Below are positions 30,803 through 40,236 of a stretch of DNA of 64,000 nucleotides, piece after piece. Under the pieces are notes generated by a model that saw only the letters and a program-made list of their open reading frames with translations, was not told the DNA's origin and ran no database searches. Position numbers and translations under genes: made by a program. Each line of letters opens with the position of its first letter. Position 1 is the stretch's first letter. The DNA is from an uncultured Roseburia sp. (GTDB lineage: Bacteria; Bacillota; Clostridia; Lachnospirales; Lachnospiraceae): NCBI GenBank assembly GCA_947647505.1, contig CANSKO010000003.1, forward strand, positions 62,001 through 126,000. The letters are read 5' to 3'.

Positions 30803-31921
30803 ATGAAGCATAAAGTGCGTTTTGTCCTGTTTTTGCTGCTGCTTGTGGCGCCATCCGTCACATTTTTGTTTGTGCGGGATCTGATTGATTCAAAAAATCA
30901 TGAGAACCGGAAATTTGCGGAACGGCCAACGCTTTCCCTTGCGAATCTGCCGTCGTTTCCGCAGCAGTTTGACGACTGGTTCAACGATTATCTTCCATAT
31001 AAAAACCAGCTTGTGATGACAAACACGATCAAAAACGACATACTTGGCGCCGGGACGACGGCGATGGAATATATGACGGGCTCTATGGTGATTAAGGGAA
31101 AAGATAACTGGCTGTTTTATAATGCGGAAAAGCAGCAGTCCTTCAACGACTATATGTGCAACAATCTCTATGAAGAGGCGGAGCTTGCCCGGATTGCAGA
31201 CGGCTATGTAAAATTGCAGGAAAAGCTGGGCGAGCTTGGGATAGAGCTTGTCGTCTTATATGCGACGAATAAGGAGCAGGTGTATCCGGAATATATGCCG
31301 TCCTCCATCGTTCCCGTCGGCTCTTACAGCAGGACGGATCAGCTTGTGGATTACATGCGCGCGCATACGTCTGTTCCGCTTCTTTATACAAAAGAAGCGC
31401 TGCGGGAGGAAAAAGAGGGACGCCAGCTGTTTTATAAATACGATACGCACTGGAACAGTCTGGGCGGGTTTGTAGGCGGACAGCTTTTAAACGAGCATTT
31501 TCACGGAGAGCGCGTGTTCTTAAAGGACGTTTCCTGCGAACCGGTCAAAACGGATGTAAGCGGCGATCTGGCGCGCATGCTGTCGATGGGAAACGTGTAT
31601 AACGATGATACGGAGTGGCAGGTCAGAGGCTATAAAGAAGAAGTCACCGTCGAAGAGAGCCGCGACGGGGAGGACTTTGTCTTTACGTCCAATGCAAAAG
31701 ATCCAAGAAGCTTACTTGTGTATATGGATTCGTTTGGCTATGCGTTAATGGGGATTTCAAAAGACTATGCAAGCGTTCGGTTTTCCAGAAATACGGAGGA
31801 TTTTGCCTCGTATTGCAGGACGAAGCGCCCGGACGCCGTTGTCATTGAGATGGTGGAGCGCTGGAAGGATGGGCAGGAAGGCTGGTGCAGAGGCCTGTAC
31901 GATCTGCTTGCGGAGAAATAG
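30803..31921 (+). CDS. DHHW/AlgJ-AlgX-like extracellular acetyltransferase partner
   Basis: This 372-residue protein has an N-terminal membrane anchor (about 7-25) and an extracytoplasmic SGNH-like domain. Motifs include KGKDNWLFY, TNKEQVYPEYMP, the catalytic-type KYDTHWNSLGG (Asp-x-His), and a later YMDSFG with a candidate catalytic Ser. In alginate-type systems AlgJ/AlgX receive acyl groups from the MBOAT protein. The target polymer is unknown here. Confidence 0.88.
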   Translation: MKHKVRFVLFLLLLVAPSVTFLFVRDLIDSKNHENRKFAERPTLSLANLPSFPQQFDDWFNDYLPYKNQLVMTNTIKNDILGAGTTAMEYMTGSMVIKGKDNWLFYNAEKQQSFNDYMCNNLYEEAELARIADGYVKLQEKLGELGIELVVLYATNKEQVYPEYMPSSIVPVGSYSRTDQLVDYMRAHTSVPLLYTKEALREEKEGRQLFYKYDTHWNSLGGFVGGQLLNEHFHGERVFLKDVSCEPVKTDVSGDLARMLSMGNVYNDDTEWQVRGYKEEVTVEESRDGEDFVFTSNAKDPRSLLVYMDSFGYALMGISKDYASVRFSRNTEDFASYCRTKRPDAVVIEMVERWKDGQEGWCRGLYDLLAEK

Positions 31922-31936
31922 GAACTTATGTATAAT
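31908..31936 (+). promoter_or_regulatory. Candidate internal promoter for the GtrII-like gene
   Basis: TTGCGG and TATAAT are 17 bp apart. The boxes span the stop codon of the preceding gene and lie about 25 bp before the ATG at 31962. Confidence 0.5.
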
Positions 31937-31961
31937 AGGACGAAGAAATGAGGGAGTGTCA

Positions 31962-33497
31962 ATGGGAACGTTATATAAAGAGGCGAAAGAGTTCCTCAAT
32001 ATACACAAAACAGCGCTGTTTATCAATGCATGCATATGCGTCATCTGTTACGGGCATCTGGTGTTTTCCCAGAATGTCGGGATTGATACGGAGCATGTCA
32101 TAAACTATCCGGGCGTATCCATGCAGTGGGAGAGCGTTGGGCGGCAGGGGCTTTTGTATACAAAGCGGCTGTTTGGCATAATGGAATACAATCCGTATCT
32201 TGGCGGCGTTCTGTTTCTGGGCAGCTTTATTTTGCTTGGAAGCCTGATCGCGTTTTTGTGCTGGCTGGTGAGCGGAAAAGATGACAGCTATCCATACGGC
32301 TGGCTTATGGTTCTGTTTTCTGCGTGCCCGGTATGGATGATACAGTTTTACTTCAGCCTTCAGCGGGCGGAAGTGGTGATGGGCATGCTCTATGGCGTGA
32401 TTTCCGTATTCTGCCTGTGCAAGCTGCTGTTTTTAGGAGAGCGAAGACTTTACTGGCTGCCGGTCGGTCTGTTTTTTGGCGTATGGTGCCTGGCGTCTTA
32501 TCAGAGCTGCGCGCTTTTGTACATCAGCCTGTGCATTACGTGTTATCTGCTGGATTTTTTCAGGGACTCCGAACGGGACTGGAAGGTATATGTCCGGCAT
32601 ATCCTTGGACTTATGATCGGCTTTGGCGCCGTATACGTTTCTTATAATGTGGCAATCAGCCGCACGCTTTCGAACAGCTATTATCTCGACGCACAGATCA
32701 AGTGGGGGAAATATCCTCTGGCGCAGAGCCTTTCCCTGATTTTTGATCATGTGAAATGTACGCTGAACTGGCATATGGAATCGGACGTGTCGGCCTATCC
32801 TTTGGCATGCGTCTGTGCGGCGCTTCTGCTTGTCGCATATGCTGTGCAAACGAGAAAGAATCTTGGAATGCTTTTTTTTGGGCTGCTTGGGCTTATGGCG
32901 TCGCCGTTTCTCTTTTCCATTTACATTGGAGACAAGGCGATTGCAAGGACGCAGTTTGCGCAGGCGCTGACCTGCGCGGCGGTCTGCATGCTGTTTTGGG
33001 GATTTTGCAGGAGGCGGTCGGGCCGGAAGCTGGCCGTAATGAAATGGGGCGGCATGGCGGCGGCCGGCGTTATTGTCTGGGTTTGCATGTCGCTGATTCT
33101 GCGGCTTGAGTATACGGAGGATATGCGGTATCGGGAGGATGCGATCGTTGCGCAGACGATTGCAACGGATCTTGGCAGAATCGAAGAGGCAGCGGGCGTT
33201 CCGGTTATTTTTGTAGGAGAGCGAAAGGCAAAATTAAACGGGGCCGCGCAGCCGGCGGATATTTATGGATACTCCTTTTTCCAGTGGGACCATTCCGTGG
33301 GGAACCCCACGGGCGGCACGTGGCGTATCGTCGGGTTTATGAAAACGCTTGGCATTGATGTGGAGTTTGAAGGAAAATACAGGAAAAAAGCCATAAAAGC
33401 GGCGGAGAAGATGCCGTGTTATCCGCAGGAGGGCTATATTTGTGTCCGGGATGGCTATACGGTGATCAAATTATCCGATACGCAGACTGCTCCATAA
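31962..33497 (+). CDS. GtrII-like (Glucos_trans_II) membrane glycosyltransferase
   Basis: This 511-residue polytopic protein has about 10 membrane helices. The N-terminal loop GIDTEHVINYP followed by ESVGRQGLLYTKRLF matches the Glucos_trans_II family, whose members add glucose from a lipid carrier to surface polysaccharides. ATG 31962 is preceded by AGGGAG. The longer in-frame region from 31767 lies inside the preceding gene. With the MBOAT and DHHW genes it forms a surface-polymer decoration cluster. Confidence 0.85.
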   Translation: MGTLYKEAKEFLNIHKTALFINACICVICYGHLVFSQNVGIDTEHVINYPGVSMQWESVGRQGLLYTKRLFGIMEYNPYLGGVLFLGSFILLGSLIAFLCWLVSGKDDSYPYGWLMVLFSACPVWMIQFYFSLQRAEVVMGMLYGVISVFCLCKLLFLGERRLYWLPVGLFFGVWCLASYQSCALLYISLCITCYLLDFFRDSERDWKVYVRHILGLMIGFGAVYVSYNVAISRTLSNSYYLDAQIKWGKYPLAQSLSLIFDHVKCTLNWHMESDVSAYPLACVCAALLLVAYAVQTRKNLGMLFFGLLGLMASPFLFSIYIGDKAIARTQFAQALTCAAVCMLFWGFCRRRSGRKLAVMKWGGMAAAGVIVWVCMSLILRLEYTEDMRYREDAIVAQTIATDLGRIEEAAGVPVIFVGERKAKLNGAAQPADIYGYSFFQWDHSVGNPTGGTWRIVGFMKTLGIDVEFEGKYRKKAIKAAEKMPCYPQEGYICVRDGYTVIKLSDTQTAP

Positions 33498-33743
33498 GAC
33501 AAAAAAGAACGGGAATCATCCTGCGCGCTTTTCTTTTTCGCGCCGGCCTTTGGGCAGTGCGAAGAGGAAAAGCGTTTTTTAGTGCACAGGGGAGCGCGTC
33601 CTGTGAAACGAAAACGACTTGCCGCGGCGGTGAGGAAAAACGTTGCGAAAGCAGCCCGCCGCGGGCAGAGAATCCTGCTTTGCAAAAATCCTTTTTGTTC
33701 GGGTAAGGGAAAAGCGATTTTTGCCGGGAGAAGCCGTAAATTG
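33498..33743 (+). other. Gene-free structured spacer before the hydratase gene
   Basis: This region, with the promoter that follows it, makes a gap of 309 bp with no credible coding region. It contains a strong hairpin, GCCGCGGCGG at 33621-33630 pairing with CCGCCGCGG at 33656-33664, with CTTG/CA(G)AG able to extend it. A weaker GCGCG/CGCGC pair lies at about 33523-33543. Neither hairpin has a proper T-run, so termination is uncertain. Confidence 0.5.
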
Positions 33744-33772
33744 TTGACTTTTTATAGTACTGCATTTATAAT
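33744..33772 (+). promoter_or_regulatory. Sigma-A promoter for the aconitase-like gene
   Basis: TTGACT and TATAAT are 17 bp apart; the ATG follows 34 nt after the -10 box. Confidence 0.85.
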
Positions 33773-33806
33773 TTGAATAACTATGGATAGAAATAAGGAG
33801 AAAAAG

Positions 33807-36107
33807 ATGAAATTATTCGAACATGGCGTTTATCTTGTAAACGGAACGGAATTAATCGAAGAGGGAAATGCGGCGGCAGATGCGATTTTTGGCAAAACCG
33901 GAGCGCATATTACAAAAGAAGAAGCGGCAAAACATACGATTGCCTATGGCATTTTAAAAGAGCATAATACGTCCGGCAGCATGGACGCGTTACAGATTAA
34001 ATTTGATAAACTTACGTCGCACGACATCACGTTTGTCGGAATCATTCAGACGGCAAGAGCGTCCGGGCTGGAAAAGTTTCCGATTCCCTATGTGCTTACG
34101 AACTGTCACAACAGCCTTTGTGCGGTCGGCGGCACGATCAACGAAGATGATCATATGTATGGACTGACCTGCGCGAAAAAATATGGCGGCGTCTATGTGC
34201 CGCCGCATCAGGCCGTTATTCACCAATATGCGAGAGAGATGCTTGCGGGCGGCGGCAAGATGATTCTTGGGTCGGATTCCCATACGCGCTATGGCGCGCT
34301 TGGCACAATGGCGATGGGCGAAGGCGGTCCGGAGCTTGTCAAGCAGTTGCTTGGGCAGACCTATGACATTCGGATGCCGGAAGTTGTCGGCGTGTATTTA
34401 AAAGGCGAGCCGGTAAAAGGCGTAGGGCCGCAGGATATTGCGTTAGCGATCATTGGCGAGGTGTTTGCAAACGGCTATGTCAAGAATAAGGTCATGGAGT
34501 TCGTGGGGCCTGGCGTATCTGGCTTAAGCGTGGATTTCAGGATCGGCATCGACGTTATGACGACGGAGACAACCTGTCTTTCCTCGATCTGGCGGACGGA
34601 TGCGCGCGTGCAGGAGTTTTTTGAGACGCATGGCAGAAGCGAAGACTATAAAGAATTAAATCCGGGACAGACGGCATACTATGACGGCATGATCGAGGTG
34701 GATCTTGGCAAGATCCGACCGATGATCGCCATGCCGTTTCACCCGAGCAATACGTATACGATCGAGGAGCTGAACGCGAACCTGACGGATATCCTGGAAG
34801 ACTGCGAAAAACGCGCGCAGGTAAGCTTTGACGGCGCGGTTAAACCGGATTTTAAGAGCAAAATCCGAAACGGAAGGCTGTATGTGGATCAGGGCATTAT
34901 CGCCGGCTGTGCAGGCGGCGGTTTTGAAAACATCTGCGACGCCGCGGATATTTTAAAAGGCGCTTCCATCGGGCCGGACGAGTTTACGCTGAGCGTTTAT
35001 CCGGCAAGCATGCCGATTTATATGGAGCTGGTCAAAAATGGAGCGGCCGCGTCCCTGATGCAGACGGGAGCCATCTTAAAGACGGCGTTCTGCGGACCGT
35101 GCTTTGGAGCCGGCGATACGCCTGCGAATAATGCGTTTTCCATCCGCCATTCGACGAGAAACTTCCCGAACCGGGAAGGCTCTAAGGTGCAGAACGGGCA
35201 GGTGGCGTCCGTCGCGCTGATGGACGCGCGTTCGATTGCGGCGACCGCGGCAAACAAAGGATATCTGACGGCGGCGACCGATATCGACGCCAACTTTACG
35301 AAGCCGAACTATTTCTTTGACAGCCAGATTTACGCAAACCGCGTGTTTGACAGCAAAGGCAAAGCCGATCCGGATGTGGAGATCCAGTTTGGACCCAATA
35401 TTAAGGACTGGCCTACGATGAGCCCTCTGCCGCAGCATATGCTTTTGAAAGTGGTGGCGGAAATCCACGATCCTGTCACGACGACGGACGAGCTGATTCC
35501 GTCCGGCGAGACGTCTTCGTATCGCTCCAATCCGCTTGGGCTGGCAGAGTTTACGCTTTCCAGAAAAGATCCGGCTTACGTCGGCAGGGCAAAAGAGATT
35601 CAGAAAGCGCAGAAGGCAATCGAAGAAGACAGATGTCCCTGTGAAGCCGTGCCGGAATTAAAGCCCGTTATGGATCAGATCAAAGAACGCTATGAAGATG
35701 TGAACCGAAAGACAATTGGAATTGGAAGCACGATTTTTGCAGTAAAGCCGGGAGACGGCTCTGCGCGTGAGCAGGCGGCTTCCTGCCAGAAAGTGCTTGG
35801 CGGATGGGCCAATATTGCCAATGAATATGCAACGAAGCGCTACCGCTCCAATCTGATCAACTGGGGCATGCTGCCGCTTTTAACGGAAGCGGGCGAACTG
35901 CCGTTTGCAAATGGAGATTACATCTTCCTGCCGAATATTCGAACAGAGGTGGAAGAGAAAGCGGAAGAAATCGAAGCATATGTGATAAAAGACGGCGCGT
36001 TCCATGCGTGCAGACTTTGGATGGGTGAGTTGACGGACGATGAAAGAAGCATTATTTTAAAGGGCTGCCTGATTAATTATAACCGATGCCAGGAGGCGGT
36101 ACAGTGA
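33807..36107 (+). CDS. Aconitase-superfamily hydratase (YbhJ-like)
   Basis: This 766-residue protein has the aconitase fold with the cluster cysteines in [11 protein letters not shown] and [11 protein letters not shown]. Other conserved parts are [21 protein letters not shown] and the C-terminal swivel domain segment [15 protein letters not shown]. The N-terminal [14 protein letters not shown] and overall length fit the uncharacterised YbhJ-like hydratase group better than classic AcnA. Substrate is therefore uncertain. ATG 33807 has AAGGAG 6 nt upstream. No other TCA-cycle gene is adjacent. Confidence 0.85.
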   Translation: MKLFEHGVYLVNGTELIEEGNAAADAIFGKTGAHITKEEAAKHTIAYGILKEHNTSGSMDALQIKFDKLTSHDITFVGIIQTARASGLEKFPIPYVLTNCHNSLCAVGGTINEDDHMYGLTCAKKYGGVYVPPHQAVIHQYAREMLAGGGKMILGSDSHTRYGALGTMAMGEGGPELVKQLLGQTYDIRMPEVVGVYLKGEPVKGVGPQDIALAIIGEVFANGYVKNKVMEFVGPGVSGLSVDFRIGIDVMTTETTCLSSIWRTDARVQEFFETHGRSEDYKELNPGQTAYYDGMIEVDLGKIRPMIAMPFHPSNTYTIEELNANLTDILEDCEKRAQVSFDGAVKPDFKSKIRNGRLYVDQGIIAGCAGGGFENICDAADILKGASIGPDEFTLSVYPASMPIYMELVKNGAAASLMQTGAILKTAFCGPCFGAGDTPANNAFSIRHSTRNFPNREGSKVQNGQVASVALMDARSIAATAANKGYLTAATDIDANFTKPNYFFDSQIYANRVFDSKGKADPDVEIQFGPNIKDWPTMSPLPQHMLLKVVAEIHDPVTTTDELIPSGETSSYRSNPLGLAEFTLSRKDPAYVGRAKEIQKAQKAIEEDRCPCEAVPELKPVMDQIKERYEDVNRKTIGIGSTIFAVKPGDGSAREQAASCQKVLGGWANIANEYATKRYRSNLINWGMLPLLTEAGELPFANGDYIFLPNIRTEVEEKAEEIEAYVIKDGAFHACRLWMGELTDDERSIILKGCLINYNRCQEAVQ

Positions 36108-37399
36108 AAGACATACCCGAAAAAGTCCGAAACGAGAATGAAAAAGCAGACATTCGAAAATATACGGTGATTGCAGTCGTGACATTCCTTACGTTCTGCT
36201 GCTGCAGCCTGTTTTTCTTCTTCCTTTACCGTTATCATGGCTTTGCCGCATACTGGCAGAAGCTGATGAAGATTTTACAGCCGGTGATTATGGGATTTAT
36301 CGTGGCCTATCTGTTAAATCCCGTTATGATGGTTCTGGAAAAGCGCTTGTATGCCCTGCTGGTAAAAAAAGTAAAGGAAGAGCGAAAGGCGAGGCGCATG
36401 GCGCGAACGCTTGGAACGCTTGGCGCAATTCTCTTTTTGCTGCTGATTATCTTCCTGCTGCTGTACATGATGATTCCGGAATTAATCAAAAGCATCCAGA
36501 ATGTGATGGTGAATGTGCCGGAAGAGCTTAACGGCTTTACGAACTGGATGGAGACGGCGCTGGCGGAAGAGGGGCCGTGGTCGGAATGGATGGCGACGTT
36601 TGGCATTGATCTTGCGAGCTTCGCGGATTATCTGGAAAGCATGCTTTCCGGGCAGATTCTGCCGCAGGTCAAAACATATCTGACGTATCTGGTATCGATT
36701 ACGACCGGCGTGATCAGCGCAGTGAAGATGCTGTTTAACTTTATTATCGGGCTTGTGATTGCGCTGTATCTTCTGATGAGCAAGGAGACGTTTATCGGAC
36801 AGGGGAAAAAGATTGTCTATGCTGCGCTGCCAGTCAAACTGGGCAATATCGTGATCCACGTCATGCGCGTGACGAATCAGATGTTTGGCGGGTTTATCAG
36901 CGGCAAAATACTGGATTCCGCGATTATTGGCGTTATCTGCTATGTCGGGCTGATCTGCATGCAGATGCCGTACAGTCTTCTCGTGGCCGTGATCGTTGGC
37001 GTGACAAACGTCATACCGTTTTTTGGTCCGTTTATCGGCGCAGTGCCGGGCGTGATTCTGATTGCGCTTGCAGATCCCATCAAAGGGTTATATTTTTTGA
37101 TTTTCGTACTTGCCTTACAGCAGGTGGACGGCAATATCATCGGGCCGAAGATTCTGGGAGATTCTACAGGGCTTTCTTCGTTCTGGGTTGTTTTTGCGAT
37201 TCTGGTGGGAGGCGGACTGTTTGGATTTATGGGAATGCTCTTAGGCGTGCCGACGTTTGCCGTCATCTATTATCTGCTCCGTGAGATTGTGGCGTACGTG
37301 CTGCGCAGACGCAGGCTGCCGGAACGCACGGCAGAGTATATCCGCATGCAGGATGTAGACGTGGAGACGGGCAGACTGCGTTACAAGGAGAACGAGTAG
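36104..37399 (+). CDS. AI-2E family (PerM/YhhT-like) permease
   Basis: This 431-residue membrane protein has about 8 hydrophobic segments. The hallmark [17 protein letters not shown] and [24 protein letters not shown] are present (the latter given as [12 protein letters not shown]). Family members include proposed autoinducer-2 exporters, Na+/H+ antiporters and permeases of unknown substrate. GTG 36104 overlaps the preceding stop as GTGA and follows AGGAGGCGG, so it is translationally coupled to the hydratase gene. Confidence 0.9.
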   Translation: MKDIPEKVRNENEKADIRKYTVIAVVTFLTFCCCSLFFFFLYRYHGFAAYWQKLMKILQPVIMGFIVAYLLNPVMMVLEKRLYALLVKKVKEERKARRMARTLGTLGAILFLLLIIFLLLYMMIPELIKSIQNVMVNVPEELNGFTNWMETALAEEGPWSEWMATFGIDLASFADYLESMLSGQILPQVKTYLTYLVSITTGVISAVKMLFNFIIGLVIALYLLMSKETFIGQGKKIVYAALPVKLGNIVIHVMRVTNQMFGGFISGKILDSAIIGVICYVGLICMQMPYSLLVAVIVGVTNVIPFFGPFIGAVPGVILIALADPIKGLYFLIFVLALQQVDGNIIGPKILGDSTGLSSFWVVFAILVGGGLFGFMGMLLGVPTFAVIYYLLREIVAYVLRRRRLPERTAEYIRMQDVDVETGRLRYKENE

Positions 37400-37424
37400 T
37401 ACCGCACTTTTTGAGGTGACACGA

Positions 37425-40220
37425 TTGGATAAATATGAAATAAAACTGAAATCAGACCAGATGAGGGCGCTGGCCGACGAGGGCGAATATGCCGCTGCGG
37501 CGGAAATTGCAGACACAATCAACTGGCGAAAGATTCGAAATGTAAATTTATTGGTAAAAGCAGGGGATATTTATTCCAGACAAAAGCGCTTCGAAGAGGC
37601 AAGAGAGATTCTGCTGATGGCATATGACAGGTCTCCGATTGGGAGAATGATTATATACCGTCTGGCGGAAATTGCGATTAAGATGAAGAATCTGGAGGAA
37701 GCGGAGGAATATTACAGTGAATTTGTGGAGATTGCGCCCCATGACAATTTAAAATATGTGCTCCGTTATAAAATCAGCAGGGCGAAAGGCGCCGATCTGC
37801 AAACGCAGATTGCAATTCTGGAAGAATTAAAAGAAGCGGAATACACGGAAGAATGGTCGTTTCGTCTGGCATATCTGTACCATAAAGCGGGTGAAAGCGA
37901 AAAATGCATTGAAGCCTGTGATGAACTGATCCTCTGGTTTGGGGATGGCATCTATGTAGAGCGGGCGTTGGAGCTGAAATTGCTCTATCAGCCGCTGACC
38001 AAATCGCAGGAGGGGAAATACCGCAGCTTTAAGCAGCGCAGAGACGGCGTAAAAGAAGTGTATCCAAAGGAAGAGAATGTCGTGCGGATTCCCGTTGTGC
38101 AGGAGAATGTCGAAAAGTTCAATACCGCCAACCTGCAGGAAGAGCTTGCGAAAAGCATGCAGCAGATCATGGATGCGACGGAAAAAGAAACCGTTGATGA
38201 TACGATGGACAATATCAAACGGCTGGTGGAAGAGATTCCGTATCTGAGCATGCCAAGTTACGAAGCTGCACCGGCAAGCGAAAGCGAGCGCATCGAAGCG
38301 AGTGAAGCCATTGATGATCGTCTGCGGGATAATTTCCGGGAGATGCTTTCGGAGGATTCCGAGGAGTTTCATCCGGGTATGCAGAATGCCGGGATGGAAG
38401 AGCCGGGAGCCGGCGGACAGATGAGCATCGAAGATGTGCTGAGCGGATGGGAAAAGACGCGGCGGGCGGCGCAGGCCGCTTTACAGATGGCGCAGCAGCA
38501 GAAGCTGGAATCTGCAAAAGCAAGGGCGCTGCAGGAGGCGGGAGACATTATGGAGCGCCTGGCCGACGTTATACCAAAGCTTGACGCCGGGATTGCGCCT
38601 GTGCAGATGATGGAAGAGACGTATCCTCCGGAGGACGGCATTACCAACGAAGAGCGCGCTGGAAGGGCTATGGCGGATATGAACGATATGCTGCAGCGTC
38701 AGATCGAGAAATTGCAGGAGGAAGTCTGCGCCGAAGAAGAGGAAAAGGCGGAAGAGAAACGGGAGCCGGAGAAGGAAGAGGAAAAAGAGCCGGACCTGCT
38801 TCGGAAGATCCGACAGGCAAAGCCCAACTTTGACGAACAGATTGGCCTGCGGCCTTACAGACCGAGGCAGTTTGCCCTTCCTTTAGAGGAGACGGTGCGA
38901 ATGCGGCAGATTGCGCAGCGGGAGCCGGAGCGCAGAGAGCCTGAAAGCGGGGGACTGGAAGCGGAGTATGCAAAAGGGCTTACTGACGCAGGGGATTTGG
39001 AACGCCATCCTGTCGCCGATTCCGACATGGGAGGTGTGACGGATTTTGAGGGCGAACGTCCGGAGGCGACGCATGCAGACGCTTCTGTCGAATGGGAGCC
39101 GGAAGAAAACGAAGCGCAGGAAATGGACGACATAGCGTCAGAAGCGCTGCATATGCAGGGGGATGCCGGGCAGATGGCGGAACCGGCGGAGGAAATGGAC
39201 ATAACGGAAGAAATGCGGCTTGCGGAAGCCGAATTCTATGGCATACCGCCGGAAATGCTGGATACGGAGCAGCGTCCACACGTTCAGCAGGCCGAAACGG
39301 CAGAAGATGAAAGCGAAGCGCTGCTGCTTCGGCAGGACACAAAAGAAATTAAAGCAAAAAAAATTGCAGAAGCGTTAGACCGTCAGGCAAAAGCTTCAAA
39401 AAAGGAAGTAAAAGAGGAAGAAGCGGAAGCTGTGTCGGAGGCATATCCGGCGATTACAAAATTAAACGAGGAGCAAAAGGCTATTTTTTCTTATTTTGTT
39501 CCGGTAGCGGGCATGGAACGCCAGATCTGTCAGGCTCTGACCAAAACGGCGGCGAGGCTGTCGGAAGGAAAGGGCGCTTCTACGGGCAATATTCTGATTC
39601 AGGGCGGGGCCGGCTGCGGCAAGACGATGCTGGCAAGGGCGCTTGTCCGCGCATTGCAGACAGAAATCGGTCTTCCGAATGGGAAAGTCGGCAAAATTGA
39701 TGCGCAGGTTTTAAACAAAAAAGAGCTGTCTAAAGTGATGAAAAAGATGGCGGGGGGCTGCCTGATTATCGAGCGCGCCGGCGGTCTTTCCAGAGAGACG
39801 GCGGTAAAGCTGTCTTTGCTGCTCGATCAGGACGAAAGTGGAATGCTTCTGATTATGGAGGATGCCAGGACAGGGCTGGATCAGGCGTTAAGCAGCGCAG
39901 AGGGCCTTGCGGCAAAATTTACGGAACGGATTAAAATTCCGGTGTTTACCAGCGATGAACTCGTAGAATTCGGGAAAGCGTATGCCCATGATCTGTCCTA
40001 TGAAATTGATGCGATGGGGGTGCTTGCGCTTTATAACCGCATCAGTAATATCCAGAGGCTGGATCAGGCGACGACTCTGACGGAAGTGAAGGGAATTATA
40101 GACGAGGCAATTGAAAATGCGGAAAAGAAAACGATAAAAAAGGCGTTTTCCATCCTGACGTCCAGAAGGTATGCGGAGAATGATTATGTGCTTCTTCGGG
40201 AAAAGGATTTTGAAGAATAA
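37425..40220 (+). CDS. Large TPR-acidic linker-AAA ATPase-like protein, function unknown
   Basis: This 931-residue protein has three parts. The N-terminal 210 residues are TPR-like helical repeats (AAAAEIADTI, FEEAREILLMAY, LEEAEEYYSEF). Residues of about 215-670 are Glu/Ala/Met-rich, charged and probably coiled or disordered. The C-terminal part is an AAA-type domain with Walker A QGGAGCGKTML (K733). Its Walker B-like strand reads GGCLIIERAGGLS, so the usual Asp-Glu appears as Glu-Arg. TTG 37425 has GAGGTG 6 nt upstream; GTG 37416 is a less likely alternative because it overlaps that site. It follows the permease by 25 bp. No function is assigned; a scaffold or secretion-linked ATPase is possible. 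Confidence 0.75.
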   Translation: MDKYEIKLKSDQMRALADEGEYAAAAEIADTINWRKIRNVNLLVKAGDIYSRQKRFEEAREILLMAYDRSPIGRMIIYRLAEIAIKMKNLEEAEEYYSEFVEIAPHDNLKYVLRYKISRAKGADLQTQIAILEELKEAEYTEEWSFRLAYLYHKAGESEKCIEACDELILWFGDGIYVERALELKLLYQPLTKSQEGKYRSFKQRRDGVKEVYPKEENVVRIPVVQENVEKFNTANLQEELAKSMQQIMDATEKETVDDTMDNIKRLVEEIPYLSMPSYEAAPASESERIEASEAIDDRLRDNFREMLSEDSEEFHPGMQNAGMEEPGAGGQMSIEDVLSGWEKTRRAAQAALQMAQQQKLESAKARALQEAGDIMERLADVIPKLDAGIAPVQMMEETYPPEDGITNEERAGRAMADMNDMLQRQIEKLQEEVCAEEEEKAEEKREPEKEEEKEPDLLRKIRQAKPNFDEQIGLRPYRPRQFALPLEETVRMRQIAQREPERREPESGGLEAEYAKGLTDAGDLERHPVADSDMGGVTDFEGERPEATHADASVEWEPEENEAQEMDDIASEALHMQGDAGQMAEPAEEMDITEEMRLAEAEFYGIPPEMLDTEQRPHVQQAETAEDESEALLLRQDTKEIKAKKIAEALDRQAKASKKEVKEEEAEAVSEAYPAITKLNEEQKAIFSYFVPVAGMERQICQALTKTAARLSEGKGASTGNILIQGGAGCGKTMLARALVRALQTEIGLPNGKVGKIDAQVLNKKELSKVMKKMAGGCLIIERAGGLSRETAVKLSLLLDQDESGMLLIMEDARTGLDQALSSAEGLAAKFTERIKIPVFTSDELVEFGKAYAHDLSYEIDAMGVLALYNRISNIQRLDQATTLTEVKGIIDEAIENAEKKTIKKAFSILTSRRYAENDYVLLREKDFEE

Positions 40221-40236
40221 AAACGGAGGGTATTTT

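Noticed and set aside
33416-33776. Small open frames in the spacer before the hydratase gene
   Set aside because: They lack ribosome sites, cross a strong GC hairpin, and run into the promoter.
40171-40236. Upstream in-frame ATG for glgB
   Set aside because: It overlaps the TPR-AAA gene; GGAGGG with correct spacing supports ATG 40237.
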